A stretch of DNA of 64,000 nt from Meira nashicola (Eukaryota; Basidiomycota; Exobasidiomycetes; Exobasidiales; Brachybasidiaceae), in contig BCJU01000003.1 of the NCBI GenBank assembly GCA_001600355.1, positions 2,546,519 through 2,610,518 of the forward strand, in the 5' to 3' direction. Below the pieces are notes generated by a model that saw only the letters and a list, made by a program, of their open reading frames with translations, ran no database searches and was not told the origin of the DNA. Position 1 is the first letter of the stretch. Every line of letters begins with the position of its first letter. Both the position numbers and the translations under genes were made by a program. Of the stretch, positions 10,931 to 22,700 are shown piece by piece.

Positions 10931-13900
10931 TCATTCACGCTCAGTTTGTTCCCAAGCACGATCATAAGAAGCGCGAACTTGACTCTTTTGACGAGGCTGA
11001 CGAGGATCTTTGAGCATTTTTTGATCTAATTCATCATCTTCAAACAAGAATTTTAGCTTGCTCTCTTGAACCCAACCAAACGTTCGCGTACTATCAAAAA
11101 ATCGAACCAAATGAACAGGATCTTCCTTTCCATTTTCGAGAAGAGGAAGGTCTTCTACTAAAGGCTTTTGTCGGGTAACATTCTTAGGTACCTCTTCTTC
11201 ATCGTTTTCATCAATCACTTCAGAAGGATAGAAAGGATATCCATCCATCTTTGCCCAGCATAATGTTCCGGGCTCGTAAGAAGTCTTGTTTTTAGCACTT
11301 GACTTACGAGGAGCTTTATTCGCACCTTTTTTAGGCACTTCCTCTATTTTATCGATCACTTTTGCTTGACGAGGATGTCCTCTTCTGCGTGGAATCTCTT
11401 CATTCTCCGCTGAAGCACCCTCCGCGGTAGGAACATGGGAGGTACTCTTTGATCTCTTCATCTGTCCTCCATCTGCATCGCTCGAAGAACTTAAAGTTCT
11501 CTTGCGATTTCGACTTGATCCGCTTGACTCTAATCCGTTTGACAAACTTTGCGACTTTGTGATTGAATCAGATTGACCTACCGAATCCGCTCTTGGCTTC
11601 ACCCTTGATCGCTTTTGTCCTTCTGGCAAAACCCAACCGACATTGAACCGTGTGAATGAATCATGATTGTCAACCTCTTTCACCTCTAAATCGCTTGGTT
11701 CATGTTGATCGGATGATCTTGCTTCCAATTTCTCTGCTTCTTCCTTATCAAGGGAGGCTGAACGTACATTGTGGGATCGAAAACTTCTTCGAGGACGGGA
11801 TGATGGCTCGCCCTCTGACGTTTTATCCGTGCTCTTCTTCTTACCATTCTCCTCTTTTACGTTTGTAATGCGCCCTTTCTTCGCCTTCCCCGCTTTTCCT
11901 TTGCGGTGAGTATTTGTGATATGCTTTGGCCGCACCTCTTCATCCAAAAAGTATGAATGATTCGTAAGTTCTTCAATAATGTCGTTTGGCAAGTCAGTTT
12001 CTGCATCTTCTGGCTCTTCGCGTCCTTCTATCAACAAATCAAGGATGGCTTCTTCGGGTTCTAACTGTAGACTTTCTTCATCTCCATGTACCGCAATGGC
12101 TTTCTCTAGATCGACAAAGATTTGACCGGCAACGTGCAAGATCCTCGCTGCAGTTCGATGATAAGGCGTGTCGACCTTGTTATAAAGCATAGCATTTTCC
12201 AATACGAGCACAACATCATTCTTGAATTGTTGCACGTCCGTGTAGGTGTAAGCATCAAGCTTATGTGAGATAGTTGTCCAATCCATAGGATGCTTAATCA
12301 CATCGTAGTAATCCGGTACAACCTGAGTAGAAACTGGATTGAGAAAGAGGGATGATCGATCGATCGCTGCAATTCGTTCTAAAGCAGCACGCAAGAGGGC
12401 ATTGTATGGGAACAAGATTCCATCTATCAATGTAGTTCGTATTGCCTGTGCTTGCTTCTGCTTTTCCCGTTCTCGCTTGCGAACCATCTCAGCCAACATT
12501 CGTACCTTTTCCAGATCTTCCCGCAAATGCAAAAGGAAGCGAAGCTTTTTCAACTTTTCCATGTCCGATTGCTCTTTCTTCATTGACGTAGCAGTCCAAG
12601 GCTCAAGATGAAGTCGTTTTAGGAGAGGAGCGCCTCTTCTAGCTTCTCGTTTCAAGCTCCAAAATTTGGCAATTTGAACGATTAGCTGTGCTTTCTTACG
12701 AACCGGAACCCTGGAGATATAGTCGTTTACCCTATTTACCACATAGGCTGGCACTAAGGAAATGTGCATCCGATATGATTTCCTGTATGCTCTTGCGCTT
12801 TTCTTACGGGCAGGGGTGACGATAGCAGCTTGATTCTTATCAAATGGCTCAGGTGATGGAGGTTGGCTATATGCATCCTGAAATTCTTCCTCTCGGGCCC
12901 TTTTCGCACGAATAGATCGAGGCAAATGCTTGTGACACCAAGCTCGAAGATGGCCATCATTCTCATCCTCTCCCTCATCGGGCGGAGTATGTGCAGTGCG
13001 CTGTCTCTCTGTCTTTAGTAACAATCCGGCCTTTCTGCCGCATGTGACGTGAAAAGCGGTGAAGCAGCTCTTGTTATCACATTGAATGCATGCGCCATGA
13101 CGATTACGGCAGATGTAGCATTGCAGCCTCCAACGAGCTTTCGGTATGCGTTCGACGCTATCGATCGGTTCCATGTAGACAGGATTACTCACACCCGTTT
13201 CGGGTATCCACATTGCACAAAGGAGATGTGCCCATTTACCTTGTGTGGTCTGTTTGAATGCACCACCTTCGTGTGGGCATAATACACATGATACAGCGCG
13301 ATCGGGAGAAACTGTACATTTCCTACACAACCACTGACCTTCAGGAATATATGGAATTCCGTAACAATCTTGGTGAACAGCGAGATTGCAGCCATCGCAA
13401 AAGACTATCGCGTTTGAATTTTCACACTCTCCATCATCACAGATTGCACATTCTATATCTTCATTTCCATCTCCCATTGCTTCGCCATCGGGACCAACTG
13501 CGATAGGAAGTGGCTTTTGTGGAACGAGCTTCATTAGATCGAACCATTCTTTTTCCAATCGATCTATGATGATCTCAAAGACTTCGTATGGAACGGCATC
13601 CAATTGTTCTCTTCTTCTGTCTAGATTGAGAGCATCTAGCCATTCTTGATCTTGCTCGTCCATATCATACTCCACCTGTTTATTCAATTCGCTTTCAATC
13701 GGTTCAACGTGGCGTAAATAATGATCTGGCTTTTCGAATTCGCTGCCATCATTGAAACCAAAATTTACATGATGCTGATCCTGTACGCCAGCTGGAACGG
13801 ATAAGACTCGAAGCTCATCATCGGAAATTTTGCGAAAGGAAACTTTGGGCAACGATGAAGCTAGTGGAAGATTGTTCGGCGTCTGATGTGGGACAGGCAT
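10931..13900 (-). CDS. NTO1: NTO1/BRPF-like PHD-bromodomain-PWWP scaffold of a histone H3 acetyltransferase complex
   Basis: This nuclear scaffold resembles yeast Nto1 and animal BRPF1-3, which tie a MYST acetyltransferase to methylated H3 (NuA3/MOZ-type complexes). The domains are in the diagnostic order across 989 residues. An EPL1-like acidic N-terminus is followed by a PHD finger at about 150-196 (CAICDDGECEN...CDGCNLAVHQDCYG). An extended PHD (zinc knuckle plus second PHD) covers about 200-320. A bromodomain lies at about 495-600, with the acetyl-lysine pocket AMLYNKVDTPYHR. A C-terminal PWWP-like domain begins at about 873 (PGTLCWAKMDGYPFYPSEVI). Between them are Lys/Ser-rich linkers. 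It is intronless and divergent from the YTA7-like gene, another bromodomain chromatin factor. The presence of the PWWP resembles BRPF more than budding-yeast Nto1. Confidence 0.93.
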   Translation of the reverse strand: MPVPHQTPNNLPLASSLPKVSFRKISDDELRVLSVPAGVQDQHHVNFGFNDGSEFEKPDHYLRHVEPIESELNKQVEYDMDEQDQEWLDALNLDRRREQLDAVPYEVFEIIIDRLEKEWFDLMKLVPQKPLPIAVGPDGEAMGDGNEDIECAICDDGECENSNAIVFCDGCNLAVHQDCYGIPYIPEGQWLCRKCTVSPDRAVSCVLCPHEGGAFKQTTQGKWAHLLCAMWIPETGVSNPVYMEPIDSVERIPKARWRLQCYICRNRHGACIQCDNKSCFTAFHVTCGRKAGLLLKTERQRTAHTPPDEGEDENDGHLRAWCHKHLPRSIRAKRAREEEFQDAYSQPPSPEPFDKNQAAIVTPARKKSARAYRKSYRMHISLVPAYVVNRVNDYISRVPVRKKAQLIVQIAKFWSLKREARRGAPLLKRLHLEPWTATSMKKEQSDMEKLKKLRFLLHLREDLEKVRMLAEMVRKREREKQKQAQAIRTTLIDGILFPYNALLRAALERIAAIDRSSLFLNPVSTQVVPDYYDVIKHPMDWTTISHKLDAYTYTDVQQFKNDVVLVLENAMLYNKVDTPYHRTAARILHVAGQIFVDLEKAIAVHGDEESLQLEPEEAILDLLIEGREEPEDAETDLPNDIIEELTNHSYFLDEEVRPKHITNTHRKGKAGKAKKGRITNVKEENGKKKSTDKTSEGEPSSRPRRSFRSHNVRSASLDKEEAEKLEARSSDQHEPSDLEVKEVDNHDSFTRFNVGWVLPEGQKRSRVKPRADSVGQSDSITKSQSLSNGLESSGSSRNRKRTLSSSSDADGGQMKRSKSTSHVPTAEGASAENEEIPRRRGHPRQAKVIDKIEEVPKKGANKAPRKSSAKNKTSYEPGTLCWAKMDGYPFYPSEVIDENDEEEVPKNVTRQKPLVEDLPLLENGKEDPVHLVRFFDSTRTFGWVQESKLKFLFEDDELDQKMLKDPRQPRQKSQVRASYDRAWEQTERE

Positions 13901-14541
13901 TTTGACCCTTGCTTGATCTTTACTTCATCAGTTGAGACAGTAAATAGCCCTTTGTTTTCAAATTCTTCATCTAGCTCATCTTGAGCTCATCTATATTTGC
14001 ATCTGTAGCTTCGGAAGATGGTGATTGGTACGAATCAATACCATCGAAAGTCCAACACTCTTGTTTTAGGCTGAGTATTGGTGTGTGCAGGGCTCAAAGT
14101 ATGTCGCGTATATATTCTCGCGTTATGAGAACTAAGAGAGGGCAAATTTGCTGTGTGTGTGTGTGAACTTAGCAGTCCAGCCACACACCGGACATTAGGA
14201 CGCGTTTCTACACGCATGCAAAGGTAATCAAAATAACTTGGTATTCGCATGCATCTTCCAGGATCACCATTCCATCAAGTTTGGATTGTTAAAGGTGTAC
14301 ACGAGCTGCAAGTCTTTGATTTAAAATTGAAGTTTGCATTTTGAAACGATTCACCTTGTTCTTTTGAGTGGATGACATCGAATAGATCGAGTTCGATTGC
14401 AGGTTTCATTCGACATATCATTCACACTCACGCTCACGTTGATTGATCAAGAATCACTATCAGCACTTCAAAATCGTCAAAATTGCATTAGAGATTTTTC
14501 AATTAGAGTACGAATAAAGATTCCTACACATTACGGAAAAA
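13901..14541. promoter_or_regulatory. Divergent promoter NTO1-like / YTA7-like
   Basis: About 640 bp separates two divergent chromatin-factor genes. It carries a 13-nt TG tract (14152-14164) and one ACGCGT hexamer (14200-14205), the core of the MluI cell-cycle box. No other feature was recognised. Confidence 0.45.
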
Positions 14542-17500
14542 ATGTCCGGACGCTCTACGCGGAACCGTGGTCAAATTTCTTACGCTGAAGATTTTAAAAT
14601 GGAAGATGAAGATGATTTCGATGAGGAAGATCAAGGTCCTGCACAGAGTAAAAGAGCACTTCGGATAAAGTTGAAAACGAATGGCAGGGAAACTGATGAT
14701 AACGTAAGTCGAAAAAATTCCAGCGCATCTTCGAAACACCAAAGCGGCACTACTGTTGAAAATCGACAATCATCGATCCGTCGAAGTTCGAGAAGGATGA
14801 GCCAAACGATAGATTCACCAGACTCAGCAGAGCCAGAGGAAAGATTGGGAAAGCATAAACAGAGAATTGCACGAGCAGCAGATCATGAGGAGGAGGGTAA
14901 AGAAGCACGTCCTACACGATCGTCATCTAGACTTCATACATTGCCGTCTACATCGGCATTAAAATCAGCTAGCACAAGCCAACATGGAAAAAGATATGAT
15001 CTGGTGCAGCAGCCTCAAATCTCCAACCTTCGACGAAGTGCACGGGTCTCCTCTTCAGATCTCTCCTCTTCAGATCGTACTCTTGTCAGCAGCGATGAGA
15101 ATCATTCGCCTGTAAAGAAACGAACCAGATTTACGGATACGATTGAGTCAGAAGTAAGGAAAAATATTCCCTCTCCTTCTTTATTCTCTCTTCTGGACTT
15201 TCTTCTCTCCATTTTCTGTAACATGATTGCTGACACGTATCTTTTCTCTCTTTCTTCCTGAACAGGTTGGCAGCGGACCCGATGAGGATGGCGAAAATGA
15301 GGAGTACAACGATGAAGAAGATGCGGAAGGCTCTGATGATGAAGGTCATGCCAGCGATAGACGATCACGAAGCGGTCGAAGGGTAGCAACAACGTATAAA
15401 GAAGATGATGATGACGATGAAGATGAGGATGTAGCTCCACGAAGACGAAGGCCGATAGCCAAAGCTATGGATGGTTTTGTTGTAGAAGATGAAGATGATG
15501 ATGGGGATGCAGCATTTGGGTCTAGTCGAAGACGCACATCTTCTCGTCTAAAAAGGGCAGATCAAAAGGTCAAACACCTTGCGGAAAAGAGGCAAAAGAA
15601 GCAAAGGAGAAGATCTCAACTCTCATCCGATTACGAAGATAATGGTGAAGCATCCTTGTCCGATGATGATGACGATGATGAAGGTGATCTGGAAGGAGAA
15701 GAGGATAGCGATGAAGCCGGTCCTCGCAGCTACAGTCTTCGTAGAAGAACTAAAAAAGTTGACTATCGACTTGTGCCCCCACAAGAACCTTTGCGAGATG
15801 GATTTGGCAAGAAGATTCGAAGTAGACAAAGGTCCGGCCAGGGAAATACACCATCCTACGAATTGGACGGCATGGAAAATCTACCGCGTATGCCAGGAGG
15901 TGCTGTACGACCAGGTGATAAAGCAAGGCAAAATTGGAATGGTCTTCCCTTATCAATGTCCGGTAAGGATTACGATAAATTCTTTGGCATCGAAAACGAT
16001 GATTCTTCCGACGATGATATACCCAATTCGAGAAAAGCAGGTGCAGCACCCCCAAATTTGCTAGGTGGCTCTGCATCGGGCGGGCTGCTAGGCGCTGGAG
16101 GTGTTTCAGGTGGTGGTAGTGGTCTAGGACCGGATTTGGGAGCAGGTCGTGATGCTGTCGGAAGAATGAAGGGTACAACAGAATTAGCTGATGTTGATCC
16201 TTTGGGTGTGAATATGCAAGTTGACTTCAATAGTGTAGGAGGTTTGGACAATCATATTCAACAGCTCAAAGAGATGGTCAGCTTACCGTTGCTGTATCCA
16301 GAAGTATTTCAGCGTTTCAAAGTTACACCACCGAGGGGTGTCCTTTTCCATGGGCCCCCGGGCACGGGTAAAACTTTGGTTGCTCGAGCTTTGGCTGCTA
16401 GTTGTAGCTCTTCTGGTCAGCAAATCAGCTTTTTTATGCGAAAAGGTGCAGATTGTTTATCTAAATGGGTAGGAGAAGCAGAAAGGCAGCTAAGATTGTT
16501 ATTCGAAGAAGCAAAGAACGCTCAACCCTCTATCATTTTCTTTGATGAAATTGATGGTCTAGCACCTGTGCGAAGTAGTAAACAAGATCAAATTCATGCT
16601 AGTATCGTTAGCACATTGTTGGCTCTGATGGATGGAATGGATGGAAGAGGACAAGTGGTAGTAATTGGAGCAACAAATAGGCCTGATAGTGTAGATCCGG
16701 CTTTGCGAAGACCTGGACGCTTCGACAGAGAATTTTACTTCCCTCTTCCTAATCGAGAAGCGCGAAAGAGTATCATCAATATCAACACGAAAGAATGGGA
16801 TCCTCCACTAGACGAATCGTTCAAAGATAAACTTGCAGAGGTCACAAAAGGCTATGGAGGAGCGGACTTACGTGCATTGTGCACAGAAGCTGCTTTGAAT
16901 GCGATCCAACGTAGATATCCTCAAATTTATCAAACTACGGAGAGGCTTCAACTGCAACCTGAATCGATTCATGTGGATGCAAGAGATTTCATGATGTCAG
17001 TCAATAAAGTAGTACCATCTTCAGCCCGCTCCTCCGGCTCAGCAGCTGCACCGCTAAAAGAGCACTTGAAACCATTGCTTGAGAAAACAGTGCACGAATC
17101 AACAAATGCTTTAGATAGGGTAATGCCACCAACTTCTAAACGTAATCCACTAGAAGAAGCACAATGGGAAGACGATGCGCCTACTTCGATAGCTGATGGT
17201 GGATTTGGAAGAGAATTATTACTGCAATCATTTGAACAATTGCGAATTTTCAGACCTAGATTAGTGCTACATGGCCGCAAAGGAATGGGTCAAAGGTATG
17301 TAGGATCCGCTCTTTTGCATCATTTGGAAGGCTTTCACGTTCAAACACTTGATCCGGGAACTCTGTTGGGCGACAGCTCCACCACATTAGAGGCTGCAGT
17401 TGTTCAAATGTTCAATGAGGCTAAACGTCACAAGCCTAGCGTGTTATACATCCCTAATCTGGCTCAATGGGCAGACACAGTTACAGAAAGTGCTCGTGCA

Positions 17501-19507
17501 ACTTTTAAAGCTCTTTTGGACGGTCTTTCTCCATCAGATCCAATCTTGCTTGTGTCAATCTGCGAAGGTTTGTTTGAGCATTTACCGCGTGATATTCGAT
17601 CGTGGTTCGGGTTCACGAGAGAAAATCGAGTTCAAATTGAAATGCCAGATGTGCATAAGAGAAGAGCATATTTTGAAGAATTATTACAATATGCCATCAA
17701 ACCGCCAAGTGAGTTTCCAGATGGAATGCCAAGAAGAAGACGTGTATTGGAAGAATTGCCGATCGCACCACCTCGTGAACCTCGAAAGCCAACTGTGGCT
17801 GAATTACGTCAACAACAAGCTGATGATGCAAGACTTTTGGAACACTTGAAATTCCGTTTAGGTCCAGTATTGGCAGAATTGAAAAAGAAATTCCCTCGAT
17901 TTAAACGTGACGTTTGGCAAGAGTACAATTTGTACGATCTAACCCATCAATTCGAATGGAGAAAAGAAAAGAATCGAGTCATTGTCACTTTATTATACGA
18001 ACCTGATAGTCAACTCTTACAAAGATTACAAGCACAAGCAGCAACTGACGGAGACACAAACGGCTACCGAAACGGAGGTAACGGCAGTCGTGGAGTAAGT
18101 GTGGACCCCAACCATCGTGAGGTAGCACCTGCAGCGCCATCACAAGAGGTAGAAAGTGTTTCAACAAATGTTGCAACTAATGGATTCGGTCAGTATCCCG
18201 CACAAGAACAAGCACAAGCTCAAGCTCAATTGATGGTTGACCCAAGCACTTCCGCCATCGCTACCAACACTGGTGAACCGGTTGATCCAGTTGCACTTGG
18301 AGGCCTTGCAGCCGCAATGACTGGTGACTTTTCTTCTTCAAATCCACCTGTAGTTTCGACAATTCCTGCTGGATTGGAGCATTTCAGAAGGGATGAATCT
18401 GGATTCTTTGTTCGTGATTTACCGATTTGGACAGTAAATTTGGAAAAGATGCAAAAGAGGTTATATTACAACGGATATTTAACAGTGGAAGATTTTATCG
18501 AAGATCTTGGAAGAATTGTCTCTAATGCAGAAGAAGCACAAGAAGTTGATGAAGAACGTTTGACAAGAGCTCAACAATTACGAAATTTGGCAGTCATTCT
18601 GATCGATTCGCACATTGATGCCGAATTTCGTGCAAGCTGTGAAAGAATGGCTGCACGAATGCTGCAAAGGGAAGAAGAGGCTAAACGAGAAGCAGAAAAG
18701 GAAAAGAAAGAGAAGATAGAAGCAGCAAAGATGCCAAAAGGCGAAAGGCATTCTTCTAGATTGCACGGAGAAGCACCACAAACTAGCTCTTTAGATGAAT
18801 TAGCTGCTTTGGAACGCAAAAGAAGTAGACCAAGTGACGAAATCATGCATGATGCCAACAATATGGGCTCTTCTTCCCATACAACTGATGAAGATGCTCG
18901 TAAAAAAGCAAAGATTGACGAAGGACGTTTGAATGGAAGTGATACAAATATGCTCGTGCCTGATGCTGCTTTGGCTGTAGGTCAACTTTCCAGTCTCGAT
19001 TGGACAGGCAATCTTGCTACTCATGGCACTTCTCAACCAAGTCAAGGACATGTGATCTCTTCTTTACCTGCTCATATGAATGGTTATTCTTCTTCACAAG
19101 AAACTTTATCTGGTCATGCGGTTGCTGCTGCAGCTCAATTGAATCATGCTCATTATATACCCGCACCTGCAGGAAGTAATGAGAGCGTTTTATCTCCAAT
19201 CGTTAGGGCTATCGCAACTCCTCCATCAGCAAATACGCCTCATCCACCTCTTTCTTTTGATGAAACAAAGCAACAAGCACTTCAAAAGGAATTACTCGAA
19301 TCCACTTCTACTTTTACTGTTGAACAATTGGAACAATTACGTGCTTCTTTGTTCAGTATCATTTGGAATAGGAGAAGTGAATGGGAAAAGAATGCTTCTT
19401 TGACTGAATTGCTAAATACGGTCAAAGAGATTTCCAAGGAAGTGAACGCTTTCAATGAAGAGGAAAGGAAGCAAGATATAGAGGAAGCCGAAGTCAGATA
19501 TGTATGA
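14542..19507 (+). CDS. YTA7: YTA7/ATAD2/Abo1-like AAA+ ATPase with bromodomain-like domain, two exons
   Basis: This is a chromatin AAA+ ATPase that handles histones H3-H4. Exon 1 is 14542..15153 and exon 2 is 15266..19507; the 112-nt intron has a GTAAGG donor, an AACAG acceptor and phase 0. Product is 1,617 residues. A long acidic N-terminus with Asp/Glu runs, a likely histone-binding tract, covers about 1-400. AAA1 is intact, with Walker A GPPGTGKT near 566, Walker B IIFFDEID near 629 and RRPGRFDREF downstream. AAA2 is degenerate: the P-loop position reads GRKGMGQR near 873 and Walker B acids are replaced (VLYIPNLAQWAD). A bromodomain-like segment at about 1240-1340 lacks the usual YN acetyl-lysine pocket. 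The C-terminal helix matches the family. All of this agrees with Yta7/Abo1. Confidence 0.95.
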
Positions 19508-19684
19508 ATTGTTGTAACACATCATATAAATCAAAACAGTCATCAAACCCTTTATTTAACCCATTGTGCCGGAAATGCCATCCCCTTCCTTTGTTGTATC
19601 TTAAGCATATAAAATTTCTTCACTCGCAATTTCATCTCGAATAGCCTTTTATACGTACAATAAAACTCATAAAATTACAAAGAA

Positions 19685-19695
19685 CCCCCCCCCCC
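19685..19695. repeat. C11 homopolymer
   Basis: A run of eleven C lies in the convergent 3' spacer between the YTA7-like and kinase genes. It is unusual in AT-rich surroundings and prone to length error. Confidence 0.85.
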
Positions 19696-19760
19696 TTTGA
19701 GAAGAATACATAAGTTTGTTTTTGGTTAGGTTTGTATTGATGATGATGATAAAAATAATA

Positions 19761-22700
19761 TTACTGCATTTGGATATGCATTCCACTTCCTTGTCTTATT
19801 TTAGGTCTAGGTGCCGAAGAAGCAGTTGGAGTCGATTTACTTGGCGTTCCTGAAGATGCACCCGCAGAAGTTTCCGTTCCTGTTCCTGTATCTGAACTTT
19901 CTTGATCGTCTGATGGCATTGCTGGAGCTGCTTTTACTCCTTTATTATAATTTTTCACACCTTGCAAAAATTTTCCCAACATCTTCTTTCGTGGTGCAGA
20001 AATATTGTCGTGATTTGCAAAACTTTCAGAAGATTCCGATCGATCAAGCGAAATAGATGATTCGTTTTCACTGCCACCCCTAATGCTGTCAAGGTTGGAG
20101 CGATTGTCATTCAAACTTCTTTGAGATGCAAATGATCCTCGAGCCGACGTAGTATCCAATACACCTCCCACAAATCCTTTTCCTGCATGAGATGGAGCGC
20201 GAACTTCTCCTTTTTGATTTCTTGAATGGGAAGATTGCGGACCTTTTCCACCGAAAATGCTTGCCAAATAGCTAGCATCTAAATTACTTTGAGCTGTTGC
20301 GCTATTGCCTCTTTCATTGATCGTGCCCAAATTTCTACTTCCAGGTACGTTGATATTTCGACTTGCAATACTTGCATTCGAACTTCCTCCTCCCGTTCGC
20401 ATTCCCGAAAGACCAACACTTCTAGCCGAAGATGCGGATGAATTGGTTTGTGGATAATTTTGCAAAGAAGAAAGCCCACTTCCTCCACGACGATGATGAT
20501 GATGTGTCATCATTGCAGGAGGCGCAGATGCCGTACTATGAATACTTCCGATATCGGATGAGTAGGAATTGAGGGTATTAATACTACTGATACTCGCTAA
20601 ACTTGCATTTGAAGTATTTCTCTCGCGCCAATCTGCTGCTGTCGAAGAAGGATGAGCTGTTCGACCTCGACCTGAATCTTGTAAGACATGTCTTGCCCCG
20701 CCACCAGTACCAATAGCACCTTGTGACGTATTTCCTGGAAGTTTATTTTTCAACAAAAGAGAAACATTGGATTGATGCATTTGTGGAGATATGCTTTCAT
20801 CTTGACGGCCTGAATTACCATCAGAAACAATATTTGAGCCAATTCTACGTGAATCGCCCCATCCGTAATTGGTGAAATGAGAACTTGCATGACTGGTTGT
20901 ACTACCTCTGCTGATACTATTTAATGAGCTAATTGTTGTCGTTGCAGCATCAAATTCAGGTACAGCAAGCCTAGTTTGCAACTCCTTCAATTCCATGGCT
21001 GTTTGCGGGGAAATCGTGTGCCGAGAAGCAGAGAGAGCTGGCATGTCCACTGCAGTGGCTGAAGTAAAGTCAGAATTAGCTGCATCTCCCCGACTTTGAA
21101 TCGCTTTGCTCATTTCTCGTGCCAAAGATTGCGAAGCTTCTGCTAATTCGCGAATCACTTGATCACGAGCTGATTCTGTCGTCTTGGATTTTTGTTCTTC
21201 TTCTGTATGCAAATTCTCCGCTGAATGACTTCGTTTGAGTTGTTGTTTTGCTAAAGTTCTTCCTTTACGTGCACCACGTTTGCGCCTTTTGGAATTGGCA
21301 GACGTACTTGTTACAGAAGCAGGTGGAAAGATGGATTGATCATCCCTCTCGCTCACTTTATCCGTTTGATCTTCTTCTTCATCTTCATGTATGCCACCCT
21401 CATTCTCCACGCTCGTTTCAACAGTAGAATGTTCATTCTCTTCAAAATCATTGGCTTCGTTGCTGATAGGTGATTCGATTGAAAGATTGTTAACGCTTTG
21501 TTGTTCAATATCTGTCGATCTACGTTCGGTAGAACTAGGAACGGAACCAATCGTTTCGGCAATAGGTTCTAAGCTTGTTTCTGTCATTGTCGAAGGTTCT
21601 TTCGGTCTATTTTCTGGCGCAGTGATTGTATCGGTGAACAAAGGTGTAAAACTATCAATCTCTTCTTCAGATATACCCATATTTGCCAATTCCTGATAGA
21701 TATTGATCGATTTGGAATTTGAAGCAGGACTTGCCATTAAGGAATTTACTATACTGGAAGTTGGACTACGCGAATGCCAAAGTGGTGAAGTGATTTCAAC
21801 ATCGGCGCCTGCTGAAATAGTGTCCATATTGGGACTCAAAAAGTTTGTCGAATGATCGCTTAGCATTTTACCCTTACTTTCATGCGATTCCAAATGATCT
21901 GCTAAATTACTCGCCCAATCTCCAAATTCACGAGCAGAAATTCGATGTCTTCTTTGACTTTCATCTTCGCCTTCAGTTACATCGCAGAATACTTTCTCTG
22001 CGAGAAATTGTGCGGCTTCGCGTTTCAAACCACGAAAAGCAGTTGTTAAAAATCGAACGGGATCTTGTACATAACTTGCAAAGCTTGGACAACGTTCCAT
22101 ATTGGGTTCCATAAACGGATTCCTATGAAAGATTAAATTGAGCAAAACGATTCCTAATGACCAAATATCCGATTCGATCGGATTGTACCATCTTAGCGTG
22201 TTGTTTCGACATTCGTATGACATATATGGCTTTGATCCACAATCAAAATCTATGCATCTCGTTTGTGCGACTGCTAAACCGAAATCGGTCAATTTGACTT
22301 GAATTTGATTCACATCCAAATCATTATTCTGATTCTCACCATTGCCGGCAAATTCGGAACCACGTGTATCTTCCACGATGAAATTTTCTGGTTTAATATC
22401 TCGATGAGAAATTCCTCGATCATGACAGAATCCGACAGCCTCACAAATTTGTTGAAACATTCTGCTGATCAACTTTAGTCTGCGTCGAGATAATAAAAAT
22501 CTTGAATTGGTGGAAGCCAATAGACTGGGCGAAGGAGGTGTCGAATCCATTGTCGTCAAATCAGCATCTGCTTCATCGCTATTACCACCAGGTGTTGCTG
22601 CTCCCAAATTTTCAGTATCATGAGCTTGTTCAAGCCAATAGAACAAATCTTGTCCGGGACAATATTCCAAGACTAAGAACAACCATTCCGGCGTCTCATA

